Assembly (NCBI GenBank): GCA_021325355.1
Contig: JAJPHI010000019.1
Location: 1-64,000, forward strand
Direction: 5' to 3'
From: Pseudomonadota bacterium
Lineage (GTDB): Bacteria; Desulfobacterota; Binatia; Binatales; Binataceae
DNA length: 64,000 bases
Of the stretch, positions 18,588 to 27,838 are shown piece after piece; positions within the stretch are counted from its first letter, which is position 1, and each line of letters opens with the position of its first letter. Below the pieces are notes generated by a model. It saw only the letters and a list, made by a program, of their open reading frames with translations. It did not search any database and was not told the DNA's origin. The translations under genes were made by a program, and so were the position numbers.

Positions 18588-19265
18588 ATGATACCCAAGA
18601 GCCTTATGAGAGTAGTTGCTGCGATAGCATCCGTAATGATGGTCGCCGCGCTGGCGGCGCCGGCCCTGGCGAATCCCTCGGGCGAAATCCGACTTGCCTA
18701 CGTCGATATTCAGCGCGCGCTCAACGAGTGCCGCAACGGCAAGACCGTGAAATCGGATTTTCGCGGCCGCATCGAGCGCCTGCAATCCCGCCTGCAGGGC
18801 GAGCAGGACGAGGTCGAACGGCTGAAGAAAGAGCTCGAAGACAAGGGCCCCTTGATGCAGCCCGATCAACGGCAGAACCTTGAAGACGAGTACACCAGGA
18901 AACTGCACGAATTCCAGGACGACTACAAAAACTCCAGCGAGGATCTCAAGGAAAAGGACAACGAGATGACGGGCGCCATCGTGCGCGACCTCGCTCTCGT
19001 CGTGCAGCAAATCGGCCAGCGCAGCGGCTATACGATGGTCATGGAGAAGGGCTCTCTGCTGTGGGCAACGCCCGGTATCGACATCACCGACCAGGTGATC
19101 CGTCAGTATGATGCGATGAACGTCAAGCCGGGGGCGCTGGCGCAGGAAGCGATGATGGGTCAGGGTCGCTTCGGCGAGGCCGCGCAGCCGCGCTCCGCCG
19201 GGCCGCCGCCTTCCGAAGGCGAAAGCGAAGCGCCGGTCAGCGGTGGTTCGACCATAACCAAGTAG
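18588..19265 (+). CDS. ompH: OmpH/Skp family periplasmic chaperone
   Basis: 225-aa exported protein. After the signal peptide (ending APALA) comes LAYVDIQRALNECRNGK and a long charged coiled coil (about residues 55-140), the tentacle helices with which Skp holds outer-membrane proteins. The C-terminal AQPRSAGPPPSEGESEAP tail is low-complexity and longer than usual. Two ATGs (18588, 18606) are possible starts. It opens the lipid A operon, where Skp genes commonly precede lpxD-fabZ-lpxA; here lpxD is missing between ompH and fabZ. Confidence 0.85.
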   Translation: MIPKSLMRVVAAIASVMMVAALAAPALANPSGEIRLAYVDIQRALNECRNGKTVKSDFRGRIERLQSRLQGEQDEVERLKKELEDKGPLMQPDQRQNLEDEYTRKLHEFQDDYKNSSEDLKEKDNEMTGAIVRDLALVVQQIGQRSGYTMVMEKGSLLWATPGIDITDQVIRQYDAMNVKPGALAQEAMMGQGRFGEAAQPRSAGPPPSEGESEAPVSGGSTITK

Positions 19266-19271
19266 CGTTCC

Positions 19272-19718
19272 TTGGCCGCTCCGTCACAAGACTTGAACCG
19301 TTTCCTCGAGCTGTTGCCGCATCGCTACCCGTTTCTGCTGCTCGACCGCGTGCTCGAGCAGACACCCGATCATGTGCTGACGCTCAAGAACGTCACGATC
19401 AATGAACCGTTCTTTACAGGCCATTTTCCCGGCCTGCCGGTGATGCCGGGAGTGCTGATTATCGAAGCCCTCGCCCAGTCGGCGGCGGTTCTGGCGCTGA
19501 GCATAATCGGCGAGCGGCGCAGCGTCTTTATGCTGACCGGTATCGATAAGGCGCGCCTGCGCCGCCGCGTCGTGCCCGGCGATCAGCTCAAGATGGAAGT
19601 GCGGCTGCTGAAGCATCATCACCCCTTGTGGAAGATGCGCGGCGAGGCGCGCGTCGAGGGCGAGTTAGCCGCCGAGGCCGAACTCTCGGCGATGGAAGTC
19701 GAGGGGCAGCTCCCATAG
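19272..19718 (+). CDS. fabZ: 3-hydroxyacyl-ACP dehydratase FabZ
   Basis: 148-aa hot-dog-fold dehydratase of type II fatty acid synthesis, converting 3-hydroxyacyl-ACP to trans-2-enoyl-ACP; it competes with LpxA for the same hydroxyacyl-ACP pool. PHRYPFLLLDRV and GHFPGLPVMPGVLIIEALAQ contain the catalytic His and Glu. It begins at a TTG only 6 bases after the ompH stop, which is the only start giving the full family N-terminus. It is followed 5 bases later by lpxA. Confidence 0.95.
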   Translation: MAAPSQDLNRFLELLPHRYPFLLLDRVLEQTPDHVLTLKNVTINEPFFTGHFPGLPVMPGVLIIEALAQSAAVLALSIIGERRSVFMLTGIDKARLRRRVVPGDQLKMEVRLLKHHHPLWKMRGEARVEGELAAEAELSAMEVEGQLP

Positions 19719-19723
19719 CCGGA

Positions 19724-20509
19724 ATGATTCATCCGAGCGCGGTGGTCGATCGTCGCGCGGAAATCGACAGCTCGGCCGAAATCGGTGCCGGCGCCGTCAT
19801 CGGCGCAAACGTCAGCATCGGCCCGGGCACCATCGTCGGTCCTTACGCGGTGATTCAGGGGCAGACCACGATTGGGGCGCGTAACCGCATTTTTCAGTTC
19901 GCCTCAATCGGCGCCGATCCGCAGGATCTCAAGTATCGCGGCGAACCTTCGCGCCTGGAAATCGGCGACGACAACCGTATCCGCGAATTCACCACGATCC
20001 ATCGCGGCACCGAGGGCGGCGGGATGGTCACGCGCATCGGCAATCGCGTACTGCTGATGAACTATGTTCACGTCGCGCATGACTGCGTGATCGGTGACGA
20101 TTCCATCATCGCCAATTCCACCGAGATCGCCGGCCATTGCGTGCTCGAGGAATGGGTGGTGACCGCCGGGATGTGCGGGATTCATCAATTCAGCCGGATC
20201 GGCGCGCACGCGATCGTCGCCGCCGGCTCGAAGGTGGCGCAGGACGTGCCTCCCTATTCGATGGTCGCCGGCGGCGATCGGGCGCGGCTTGTCGGCGTCA
20301 ATACGATCGGCCTCGAACGACGCGGCTTCAAACCGGAAACGATCGCGGCGCTGAAGGCTGCCTTCCGCAAGCTCTTCTACAGCAAGCTGCTGCGCGACGA
20401 AGCCATCAGGGAAATCATCGCGCAGCACGGAGAATTCTCGGAGATTCGCCGCCTGGTCGATTTTATCTCGAACTCGCCGCGCGGCGTGGTTGGCCGCGAT
20501 CGTGACTGA
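19724..20509 (+). CDS. lpxA: UDP-N-acetylglucosamine acyltransferase LpxA
   Basis: 261-aa cytoplasmic enzyme catalysing the first step of lipid A synthesis (3-O-acylation of UDP-GlcNAc). Left-handed beta-helix hexapeptide repeats begin at IHPSAVVDRRAEI and run through IGANVSIGPGTIVGPYAVI. The catalytic His is in YVHVAHDCVIGDD. The C-terminal helical part starts near LERRGFKPETIAALK. The start is the ATG at 19724; the frame is open into fabZ but that part is not coding. It overlaps lpxI. Confidence 0.97.
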   Translation: MIHPSAVVDRRAEIDSSAEIGAGAVIGANVSIGPGTIVGPYAVIQGQTTIGARNRIFQFASIGADPQDLKYRGEPSRLEIGDDNRIREFTTIHRGTEGGGMVTRIGNRVLLMNYVHVAHDCVIGDDSIIANSTEIAGHCVLEEWVVTAGMCGIHQFSRIGAHAIVAAGSKVAQDVPPYSMVAGGDRARLVGVNTIGLERRGFKPETIAALKAAFRKLFYSKLLRDEAIREIIAQHGEFSEIRRLVDFISNSPRGVVGRDRD

Positions 20510-21323
20510 GCCAGCTCCGCCAACCAGACTCGGACTCATCGCGGGCAACGGAACGTTTCCGCTGGAAGTGGCCCGCGCAGCGCGTGCCCGCGGTATCGCG
20601 ATCGTCGCCGTGGCACATCAGGGTGAGACCAGCCCACTCCTCGAACAGTTCTGCGACAGTCTGCTCTGGATCAGGGTTGGCGAGCTTCAGCGCATCATCG
20701 ATACCTTCAGGCAGGCCGGCGTGCGCCAGGCGGCTATGGCAGGCGGGATCACCCGCGCCCGTCTGGCCGAGTCGTTCGCCCCGGACGCCCGCGCCCTGGC
20801 GATGCTCGCGCGCGTCGGCCGCTTCAGTGACGATGCCGTCCTGCGCGGTGTGGCCCGGGAACTCGAGTCGGAAGGTATCGCTGTGATCGATCCGGTGCCG
20901 ATGCTGCCTGACGTGCTGGTCACTGCCGGTCTGCTCGCCGGACCACCGCCCAGCGAGGGGCAACTCGCCGATCTCAAACTCGCGTTCGCCCTGCTGGCGG
21001 CAATCGGACCATTCGATGTTGGACAGACCGCGGCAGTGCGCGACGGCGTGGTGTACGCGATCGAAGCCGTCGAGGGGACCGATGCCGCGCTGCGCCGCGC
21101 GTACGCGGCGGGCGGTCGCGGGTTAATCGTCGCGAAGGCCGCCAAACCATCCCAGGATCTGCGTTTTGACCGACCGACCGTCGGTCCTCACACGCTCGAT
21201 TTGCTCGGCGAGATCGGCGCCGCGATGCTCGGGGTACAGGCGCATCAGGCGATGATCCTCGATCGCGACCTCACGCTCGAGCGCGCCCGCGAACTGAATC
21301 TTACCGTCTATGGCAGCGCGTAG
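20490..21323 (+). CDS. lpxI: UDP-2,3-diacylglucosamine pyrophosphatase LpxI
   Basis: 277-aa enzyme that hydrolyses UDP-2,3-diacylglucosamine to lipid X, replacing the LpxH of enterobacteria. RLGLIAGNGTFPLEVARAAR, AGGITRA and DAVLRGVARELESEG are recognisable LpxI (former DUF1009) segments, and KAAKPSQDLRFDRPTVG closes the C-terminal domain. The start could be TTG 20490 or GTG 20502, both overlapping the end of lpxA; neither has a clear ribosome-binding site, which fits translational coupling. LpxI is typical of alpha- and delta-type lineages. Confidence 0.95.
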   Translation: MAAIVTEPAPPTRLGLIAGNGTFPLEVARAARARGIAIVAVAHQGETSPLLEQFCDSLLWIRVGELQRIIDTFRQAGVRQAAMAGGITRARLAESFAPDARALAMLARVGRFSDDAVLRGVARELESEGIAVIDPVPMLPDVLVTAGLLAGPPPSEGQLADLKLAFALLAAIGPFDVGQTAAVRDGVVYAIEAVEGTDAALRRAYAAGGRGLIVAKAAKPSQDLRFDRPTVGPHTLDLLGEIGAAMLGVQAHQAMILDRDLTLERARELNLTVYGSA

Positions 21324-22275
21324 GCTCAGAGCCGCGGTCGTCGGCGCGGGCCGCCTGGGCACGCTCCATGCGCGCAAATACGCGGCGATGCCTGAGGTCG
21401 AACTGCGCGCCATCGTCGACGTTGACCTGGCGCGCGCCGAGGAGCTGGCGCGCGAACTGCACGCCGCCGCTCTGCGCGATTACCGCGATCTCGGCGATAC
21501 GGTCGACCTGGTCTCGATCGCGGTGCCCGGCGTCGCGCATCATACCGTCGCCCGCGACCTCCTGCTGAGCGGCATCGACGTGCTGCTCGAAAAGCCGATG
21601 GCAGCGACGCTCACGGAAGCCCGCGATCTGAGCGCGATCGCCGCCGCGAGCGGACACCTTCTGCAGATCGGCCATCTCGAACGCTTTAATCCGGCGATCG
21701 TTCACCTGCGCTCGATTCTCGACGAGCCGCGCTTCATCGAGTGCCATCGGCTGGCCCTGTTCACCGAGCGCGGCCTCGACGTCGACGTTGTGCTCGATCT
21801 GATGGTGCACGACCTCGACGTCGTCCTATCGACGGCCGCGGCCGCCCCGACCTCACTCGAAGCGGTCGGCGTGGCCGTCCTGACCGATCAGGTAGATGTC
21901 GCCAACGCGCGCATCCGCTTCGCCGACGGCATGATCGCGAATCTGAATGCGAGTCGGGTGGCGCCGCGGCGCGAGCGCAAAATTCGTTTCTTTCAGCACG
22001 ATGCCTATATTTCCGTGGACTACGAAGCGCGGCGTCTGCAGCTTTATCGCCGGACCCCGCCCGCGCCGGGTTCGGCTTATCCCACGATCGCGGCCGATCA
22101 AATCGATCTCGAGGAAGGGGATCCGCTGGCCGACGAGATTCGCGCCTTCGTCGCGTGCGTGCAGAGCCGCACCGCGCCCCCGGTTGGACCCGCCGACGGC
22201 TTGCGCGTCATGGAACTATGCGAGTTGATTCGCCGCTCGATTAGGGAGCAGGGCCGCGTGGTTGCTTACCGCTAG
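21310..22275 (+). CDS. Gfo/Idh/MocA-family oxidoreductase in lipid A operon
   Basis: 321-aa NAD(P)-dependent oxidoreductase. The Rossmann motif is VVGAGRLGTLHARKYA, and the cofactor/substrate lysine lies in LLEKPMAATL. A C-terminal alpha/beta domain follows. It is placed between lpxI and lpxB, a position seen in other lineages with LpxI, so it likely modifies a UDP-sugar or lipid A precursor. One option is GnnA-like oxidation of UDP-GlcNAc, but no GnnB aminotransferase is adjacent. It overlaps lpxI by 14 bases and lpxB by one base. Confidence 0.88.
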   Translation: MAARRLRAAVVGAGRLGTLHARKYAAMPEVELRAIVDVDLARAEELARELHAAALRDYRDLGDTVDLVSIAVPGVAHHTVARDLLLSGIDVLLEKPMAATLTEARDLSAIAAASGHLLQIGHLERFNPAIVHLRSILDEPRFIECHRLALFTERGLDVDVVLDLMVHDLDVVLSTAAAAPTSLEAVGVAVLTDQVDVANARIRFADGMIANLNASRVAPRRERKIRFFQHDAYISVDYEARRLQLYRRTPPAPGSAYPTIAADQIDLEEGDPLADEIRAFVACVQSRTAPPVGPADGLRVMELCELIRRSIREQGRVVAYR

Positions 22276-23414
22276 TGCCTAACGGACGTCAGCGAAAAAT
22301 CATGATGATCGCCGGCGAGGCTTCAGGCGATCAGATAGGCGCCGACCTCGCCGCGCAAATTCTCGCCGTCGCGCCCGATGCGCAGTTATTCGGGATGGCG
22401 GGGGAGCGGATGCGTGCGGCAGGTGTGCGTGCTCTGGTCCGCACCGAGGAAGTCGCGCGCATGGGCGCCGCGGAGTTGGCGGGCGGCTTGCGCCCCATCC
22501 TGCGCGCGTTCACGACTCTGCGCCGCGCCCTGCGCCACGAACGCCCGGACCTCGTCGTGCCGATCGATTATCCGGACTTCAACCTGAAGCTCGCCTGGTG
22601 CGCGCGACGGGCCGGCGTGCGCGTGCTCTACTACGTGGCGCCGCAGGTCTGGGCGTGGCGTCGATGGCGTATCCGCACGTTAACCAGGCGCAGCGACCAT
22701 CTTGCCGTGGTGCTGCCCTTCGAGGCGGAGCTTTATCGGCAGGCCGGCGGCAAGGTCACCTTCGTCGGCCATCCCCTGCTTGATCGCGTCAAACCGGCGC
22801 AGGATCGAGCGGCAACCCTGGCGCGTCACGGCCTGCCGCCGCGCGCGCGTCTGCTCGCCCTGCTGCCCGGCTCAAGACGCGGTGAAATCAAGTACCTGCT
22901 GCCGCCGATGATCCAGGCGGCGCGGATTCTCGCCGGCGACCACGATCTTCATCCCGTGATCCTGCGGGCCAGCACGCTTGGCATCCACGACCTTGAAACG
23001 GCCGCCGGCGGCCTTCACGGGGTTCGAGTTATCGACCACGACGCGTATAGTATCATCGCAGCGAGCGAGCTGGCTCTGGTCGCGTCCGGAACGGCGACCT
23101 TGGAAACCGCGCTGCTTGGCTGCCCGATGGTGATCGCTTACAAAATGTCGGCCGTCAGTTACCTGATCGGCCGCGCCCTCATCCACGGTATCGACTTCAT
23201 CGGGATGCCCAACCTGATTGCCGGTCGCGCTCTGGTACCCGAGCTTATCCAGTATGATGTAACGGCGGAGAAGCTCGTGCGCGCCGCCGAACCGATGCTT
23301 ACCTTGCAGCTTCACGATCAGGTGGCGCGCGACCTCCTCAGCGTGCGCGAGCGGCTCGGCAAGCCCGGCGCTGCCGCGCGCGTCGCAACGATGGCGCTGG
23401 AGCTTATCGGATGA
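22275..23414 (+). CDS. lpxB: Lipid-A-disaccharide synthase LpxB
   Basis: 379-aa GT19 glycosyltransferase joining UDP-2,3-diacylglucosamine and lipid X into the lipid A disaccharide at the inner membrane. IAGEASGDQIGADLAA opens the N-terminal domain, and PIDYPDFNLKLA, YYVAPQVWAWR, FVGHPLLD, LLPGSRRGEI and ASGTATLETALLG are all conserved. It starts at GTG 22275, directly on the preceding stop codon. Its stop overlaps the start of the msbA-type gene. Confidence 0.97.
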   Translation: MPNGRQRKIMMIAGEASGDQIGADLAAQILAVAPDAQLFGMAGERMRAAGVRALVRTEEVARMGAAELAGGLRPILRAFTTLRRALRHERPDLVVPIDYPDFNLKLAWCARRAGVRVLYYVAPQVWAWRRWRIRTLTRRSDHLAVVLPFEAELYRQAGGKVTFVGHPLLDRVKPAQDRAATLARHGLPPRARLLALLPGSRRGEIKYLLPPMIQAARILAGDHDLHPVILRASTLGIHDLETAAGGLHGVRVIDHDAYSIIAASELALVASGTATLETALLGCPMVIAYKMSAVSYLIGRALIHGIDFIGMPNLIAGRALVPELIQYDVTAEKLVRAAEPMLTLQLHDQVARDLLSVRERLGKPGAAARVATMALELIG

Positions 23415-25210
23415 GGCTGCCACCGCTCTACCGACGGCTCCTGGCGTATGCGCGCCCCTACCTCTTCCCGCATATCATCGTCATGGCCGTGGCGATGCTC
23501 GTGCTCAGCGCGACGGAAGGCAGTTTCGTCGTGGCGATCAAACATCTCGGCGATGAGCTCGAATTGAGCCTGCGCCACCTTGGCCGCCCCCGCCTGCTCA
23601 ATCGCGACTTTGCCGCCGTGGAAGTCGTCTCGGCGGCGGTGTTCGGCCTGTTCGTGCTGCGCTCGATCGCCGAGTTTGGTTCGGATTACCTCGAAGCCTA
23701 CGTAACCCAGCGGGTGACGCTCGACCTGCGCGCCGCTTTGCACGGTGCCTTGCAGGACAAGCCGCTCTCTTTCTTTAATCGCACGCCGACGGCGGTGATG
23801 CTCTCACGCGTGGTCAATGATGTGCAGGTGACCAACTCCGGCGGCATCGGCAGTCTGCTCGACGTATTCAGTAATGCGACGCGTCTCGCCGCGATGCTCG
23901 CGGCGATTATTTTCCTCGATTGGCGGCTCGCCTTATGCTCGCTCACGGTGTTTCCGGCGGCGATCCTGCCGGTCGCCCGATTTTCGCGCCAGATGCGCCA
24001 GATGACGCGCGACGCGCAGAAACAACTGAGCGGGCTCGCCATCCTGCTGCAGGAAGCCTTCCAGGGCAATCGCGTGGTCAAAGCTTTCGGCATGGAAGAC
24101 TACGAGCGGGAGCGCTTCCGCCGCGAGCTTCGCCGCCTGATGCGCATCAATCTGCGCGTCGCGCGCATCAAGGCGGCCACCGGACCGATTATGGAAGCGA
24201 TGGGCGCCATCGCGGTCGTCGCCGCGATTCTGTGGGGCGCGCACTCGGTGATGACCGGAACCCGCACGCTCGGAACCTTCATCTCATTTATCGGCGCGAT
24301 GGTCCTCGCCTACCGCCCGTTCACCGCCCTCACGCGGACCAACAATAATATCCAGGCCGGTCTCGGCGCCGCCGAGCGGGTCTTCGAGATGATGGACTCG
24401 CCAAGCGACGTTCCTGATCCTCCCGACGGCCTCGATCTGCCGCCGCGCGACCTGGGAATCGAGCTGCAGGGCGTCTACTTCCGCTATGCCGACGAATGGG
24501 TGCTGCAGGATGTCAATCTGACGATCGCGCCCGGTGAGATGGTCGCGCTGGTCGGGATGAGCGGTGGCGGCAAATCAACGATTAGCGACCTTATCCCGCG
24601 CTTCTACGATGTTCAGCGTGGACGCGTGATGGTCGGCGGTATCGACGTGCGCCGGCTGCGGATCGCCGCGCTGCGCGCCCGCATCGGCATCGTCACCCAG
24701 CAGACCTTTCTCTTCAACGATACGATCCGCGCGAATATCGCCTACGGCAGTCCCGAACGATCGCTCGACGAGGTAATCGCTGCGGCGCAGGCCGCCAACG
24801 CGCACGACTTCATCATGCGTTTGCCCGACGGTTACGACACCGTGGTTGGCGAACTGGGCGTGCGTCTCTCCGGGGGCGAACGCCAGCGCCTCGCCATCGC
24901 GCGCGCCCTGCTCAAAAACGCGCCGATTTTAATTCTCGACGAGGCCACTTCGTCGCTCGACTCAGAGGCCGAGCGCCAGGTGCAGGAAGCGCTCGAGCGG
25001 TTGATGGAGAACCGCACCACGCTGGTGATTGCGCATCGGCTCTCGACGGTGCGGCGCGCCAATCGAATCGCCGTGGTGGTCCATGGTCGAATCGTCGAAG
25101 AAGGCTCGCACACGCAGCTCCTCGCGCTCGGCGGCGAATACTGCCGCCTGCATGAATTGCAGTTCGCGTCGTCTGCCGATATCGCGGGCGCCGATGCGCT
25201 AACTCAATGA
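23411..25210 (+). CDS. msbA: Lipid A export ABC transporter MsbA
   Basis: 599-aa half-transporter with an N-terminal six-helix membrane domain (residues about 10-330) and a C-terminal ATPase. Walker A is GMSGGGKST (near residue 385), the signature is LSGGERQRLAIARALLK, and Walker B is ILILDEATSSLDSEAE. A homodimer would flip core-lipid A across the inner membrane. It overlaps lpxB (ATGA) and is followed 9 bp later by waaA. The genomic position distinguishes it from generic multidrug half-transporters. Confidence 0.93.
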   Translation: MRLPPLYRRLLAYARPYLFPHIIVMAVAMLVLSATEGSFVVAIKHLGDELELSLRHLGRPRLLNRDFAAVEVVSAAVFGLFVLRSIAEFGSDYLEAYVTQRVTLDLRAALHGALQDKPLSFFNRTPTAVMLSRVVNDVQVTNSGGIGSLLDVFSNATRLAAMLAAIIFLDWRLALCSLTVFPAAILPVARFSRQMRQMTRDAQKQLSGLAILLQEAFQGNRVVKAFGMEDYERERFRRELRRLMRINLRVARIKAATGPIMEAMGAIAVVAAILWGAHSVMTGTRTLGTFISFIGAMVLAYRPFTALTRTNNNIQAGLGAAERVFEMMDSPSDVPDPPDGLDLPPRDLGIELQGVYFRYADEWVLQDVNLTIAPGEMVALVGMSGGGKSTISDLIPRFYDVQRGRVMVGGIDVRRLRIAALRARIGIVTQQTFLFNDTIRANIAYGSPERSLDEVIAAAQAANAHDFIMRLPDGYDTVVGELGVRLSGGERQRLAIARALLKNAPILILDEATSSLDSEAERQVQEALERLMENRTTLVIAHRLSTVRRANRIAVVVHGRIVEEGSHTQLLALGGEYCRLHELQFASSADIAGADALTQ

Positions 25211-25219
25211 AGGCGCGCG

Positions 25220-26530
25220 ATGAACTCTCCGCGACGCAACCCTTCGCCGGCGCGCCTTTACAATGCCCTCTGGTATGCCGCCCTGCCCTTTGCCCTGATT
25301 GGTTCGGCGCGCGCTGATCCGCAGGCCTGGCGTGAGCGACTCGGCCGCTGCCTTGAAGCTCACCGCTCCGGCGGCGGCACCAGACGAGTCTGGGCGCATG
25401 CGGCGTCGGTCGGCGAAGTCGAGGCGTTGATGCCGATTCTCGTCAGACTCGAAGGCGCGGTCGGCCGGCTCGAGCTTCACCTCACGACGATGACCGCGAG
25501 CGGACGCGAGGCGGCGCGCCGGCGGATGCCGCAACTGGCCTCCTGCCGACTCGCTCCTTTCGATTTCACCGGTTCGGTGCGCGCATTTCTCCGTCATCTG
25601 CAGCCGCATCTGATTCTCGTTGCCGAAACCGAACTGTGGCCGAACTTCTTTATCGAGGGCGCGCGGCATAACGCCCGGATCGCAATCGTCAACGGTCGCA
25701 TCTCACCGCGCTCGATGCCGCGGTATCGCCTGGTAAGCCGCACGATGGCCCGTGCGCTCGCCTGCGCCGATCGCATCCTGGTCCAGACGGAGGCCGATGC
25801 GGCGCGGTTTCAGGAGCTTGGCGCCGGGTGTGATCGCGTGGTTGTGACCGGCAATACCAAGTTCGATCTTGCGGCCTCGCCGCCGCCGACCCGCCCCGCG
25901 CTGGTCGAGTTCCTGCGCGATCGCCCGGTGCTGATTGCCGGTTCGACGGCACAGGGCGAAGAGCGCCTCGTGCTCGAGGCCTGGCGAGGACTCGCGACCC
26001 GCTTTCCTCATCTCGCACTGGTCATCGCGCCGCGTCATCTCGAACGCGTGCCCGAGGTCGAAGCTGAGCTGCACAGGTGCGCGGCAGCCTTTATCAGGGC
26101 GACGGGGCTTAATGGCGACCGCCCGCGCGAGACGCGGATTCTGCTGCTCGATACGCTCGGCGAACTGCGCGGACTCTATCGCTACGCGACCATCGCGTTC
26201 GTCGGCGGCAGTATCGCGCCACTGCGCGGCGGCCAGAATCTTGGCGAGCCCGCCGCGGCCGGCGTGCCGGTATTGTTCGGACCGCATTTCGAGAATCAAC
26301 AGCTCACCGGCGATGCGCTCCTCGGCGCCGGCGGCGGCTTTGTGGTCGCCAACGCGCCAACACTTGAAGCACAATGTGTCCGCCTGCTCGCCGACCCCGA
26401 CGCTCATCGCGAGGCGGGTCGGGCCGCCCGCGAAGTAATCGAGCAGAGGGCTCAGGGCGCCGCCGTCACGGTCGCGCATCTGCTACCCTTGCTCGACGCC
26501 CATCCGGCCAATCGCAGCGAAACCTCATGA
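25220..26530 (+). CDS. waaA: Kdo transferase WaaA (KdtA)
   Basis: 436-aa GT30 enzyme adding Kdo from CMP-Kdo to lipid IVA. Family landmarks are RVWAHAASVGEVEA, LHLTTMTASGREAA, ETELWPNFFIEGARHNA, NGRISPRSMPRY, VTGNTKFDLA and FVGGSIAPLRGGQNLGEPAA. The N-terminal hydrophobic segment anchors it to the inner membrane. The stop overlaps the lpxK start (ATGA). Confidence 0.95.
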   Translation: MNSPRRNPSPARLYNALWYAALPFALIGSARADPQAWRERLGRCLEAHRSGGGTRRVWAHAASVGEVEALMPILVRLEGAVGRLELHLTTMTASGREAARRRMPQLASCRLAPFDFTGSVRAFLRHLQPHLILVAETELWPNFFIEGARHNARIAIVNGRISPRSMPRYRLVSRTMARALACADRILVQTEADAARFQELGAGCDRVVVTGNTKFDLAASPPPTRPALVEFLRDRPVLIAGSTAQGEERLVLEAWRGLATRFPHLALVIAPRHLERVPEVEAELHRCAAAFIRATGLNGDRPRETRILLLDTLGELRGLYRYATIAFVGGSIAPLRGGQNLGEPAAAGVPVLFGPHFENQQLTGDALLGAGGGFVVANAPTLEAQCVRLLADPDAHREAGRAAREVIEQRAQGAAVTVAHLLPLLDAHPANRSETS

Positions 26531-27663
26531 GTGCGCGATCGCGTCTTGAGCAGAAGTGGTACGAGACGAGCCACTCCCCGCGGCCGCTCGACCTCGCCTT
26601 GCGATCGCTCGCCGTCTGCTACAGGGCCGGTCTCCGCGTGCGGTCGCTCTGGTGGCAGACGCGTCGGCAGCCGGCGCCCGTGGCGACGATCAGTGTCGGC
26701 AACCTGACGGTCGGCGGTAACGGCAAGACGCCGCTCACACTTTTTCTCGCCCAGCGCCTGACGAATCGGGGCCTCCACGTCGGGATCGTCAGCCGCGGCT
26801 ATCGCGCCGCGCACCGCGGTCGCCCGTTGCTGGTCGCGAATCGCGGCACGGCCTTGGTCGGTGTGGACGAGGCCGGCGACGAGCCGCTCATGATGGCTCA
26901 TCGCTTCGATGGTCCGATCGCGGTGGCGCGCCGCCGGCTCGACGCGGTCGAACTGCTCGTCCGCGATTTCGCGCTCGACGCGATCATTCTCGACGACGGG
27001 TTTCAGCACCTTCGGCTGCGACGCGATCTGGATATCGTTGCGATCAACGATCGGCGCCGCCTCGGCAACTGTCTGGTGCTGCCCGCCGGACCACTGCGCG
27101 AACCCGCCTCGGCGCTCGCGCGTGCGGATTTCGTCGTGATCGTCGGCAGGCGCGATACGCCGGCGATTGAGCGCACCACCGTCGCCGGGCGTCCGACGCT
27201 CCGCGCCTCTCTCGAACCCTCCGCGCTGGTCACGTTGTCGGCACAGGGATGGGTCGTTGGGCCGCTGATGCTCGACGGCAGGCGCGTCGTTGCGGTTAGC
27301 GGCGTGGCCGACCCGGACGGCTTTATCGCGACGCTCACGGCGCACGGCGCGCAGGTGGTGCAACACTTACGTTTTCCTGACCATCATCGGTATTCGCTCG
27401 CCGACTGGCTCGCCATCAGCAGAGCTTCGACCACCGCGGATCTGGTGGTGACGACGGAAAAGGATTTGCCGAAGCTCGAAGATTTCGCCCCTCGGCTGAA
27501 GACTCTGTGCGCCGTGCGTCTTGAGGTAACGATGGCGGCGCTGGACGAAGAACAACTAATTGCGACCGCACTGGCCCGGATTGAACGCCGCCCAGTCGCA
27601 GGTCTTTCACCGGGTACGGCGCGGAGCATAGTCCGTAGCCTGCGACCCGCAGGGAGAGTGTGA
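26527..27663 (+). CDS. lpxK: Tetraacyldisaccharide 4'-kinase LpxK
   Basis: 378-aa membrane-associated kinase phosphorylating the 4' position of the lipid A disaccharide. The P-loop is [16 protein letters not shown], followed by GIVSRGYRA and [20 protein letters not shown], all typical. It begins at the ATG inside the waaA stop; the frame remains open into waaA without coding value there. The proximity of waaA, lpxK and the Trm112-like gene is common in Gram-negative genomes. Confidence 0.95.
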   Translation: MSARSRLEQKWYETSHSPRPLDLALRSLAVCYRAGLRVRSLWWQTRRQPAPVATISVGNLTVGGNGKTPLTLFLAQRLTNRGLHVGIVSRGYRAAHRGRPLLVANRGTALVGVDEAGDEPLMMAHRFDGPIAVARRRLDAVELLVRDFALDAIILDDGFQHLRLRRDLDIVAINDRRRLGNCLVLPAGPLREPASALARADFVVIVGRRDTPAIERTTVAGRPTLRASLEPSALVTLSAQGWVVGPLMLDGRRVVAVSGVADPDGFIATLTAHGAQVVQHLRFPDHHRYSLADWLAISRASTTADLVVTTEKDLPKLEDFAPRLKTLCAVRLEVTMAALDEEQLIATALARIERRPVAGLSPGTARSIVRSLRPAGRV

Positions 27664-27667
27664 ACCA

Positions 27668-27838
27668 ATGGCAGTAAGTCAGGACCTGCTCGACATTCTG
27701 GCCTGTCCCCAATGCAAAGGCCCGCTCCGCCTTACCGCGGCGGGCGACGGCCTTGATTGTGAGGCGTGCAGGCTGCGTTATCCGATCAAGGAAGATATCC
27801 CCATAATGCTGATCGATGAAGCGCAGAAGCTGCCGTGA
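27668..27838 (+). CDS. Trm112 family zinc-binding protein
   Basis: A 56-aa protein. The four cysteines, two in ILACPQCKGPL and two in LDCEACRLRYP, form the zinc-knuckle of the Trm112/YcaR family; the ending YPIKEDIPIMLIDEA is highly typical. Bacterial members often follow lpxK and may act as small partners or activators of methyltransferases; the partner here is unknown. It starts 4 bp after the lpxK stop and overlaps the next gene. Confidence 0.92.
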   Translation: MAVSQDLLDILACPQCKGPLRLTAAGDGLDCEACRLRYPIKEDIPIMLIDEAQKLP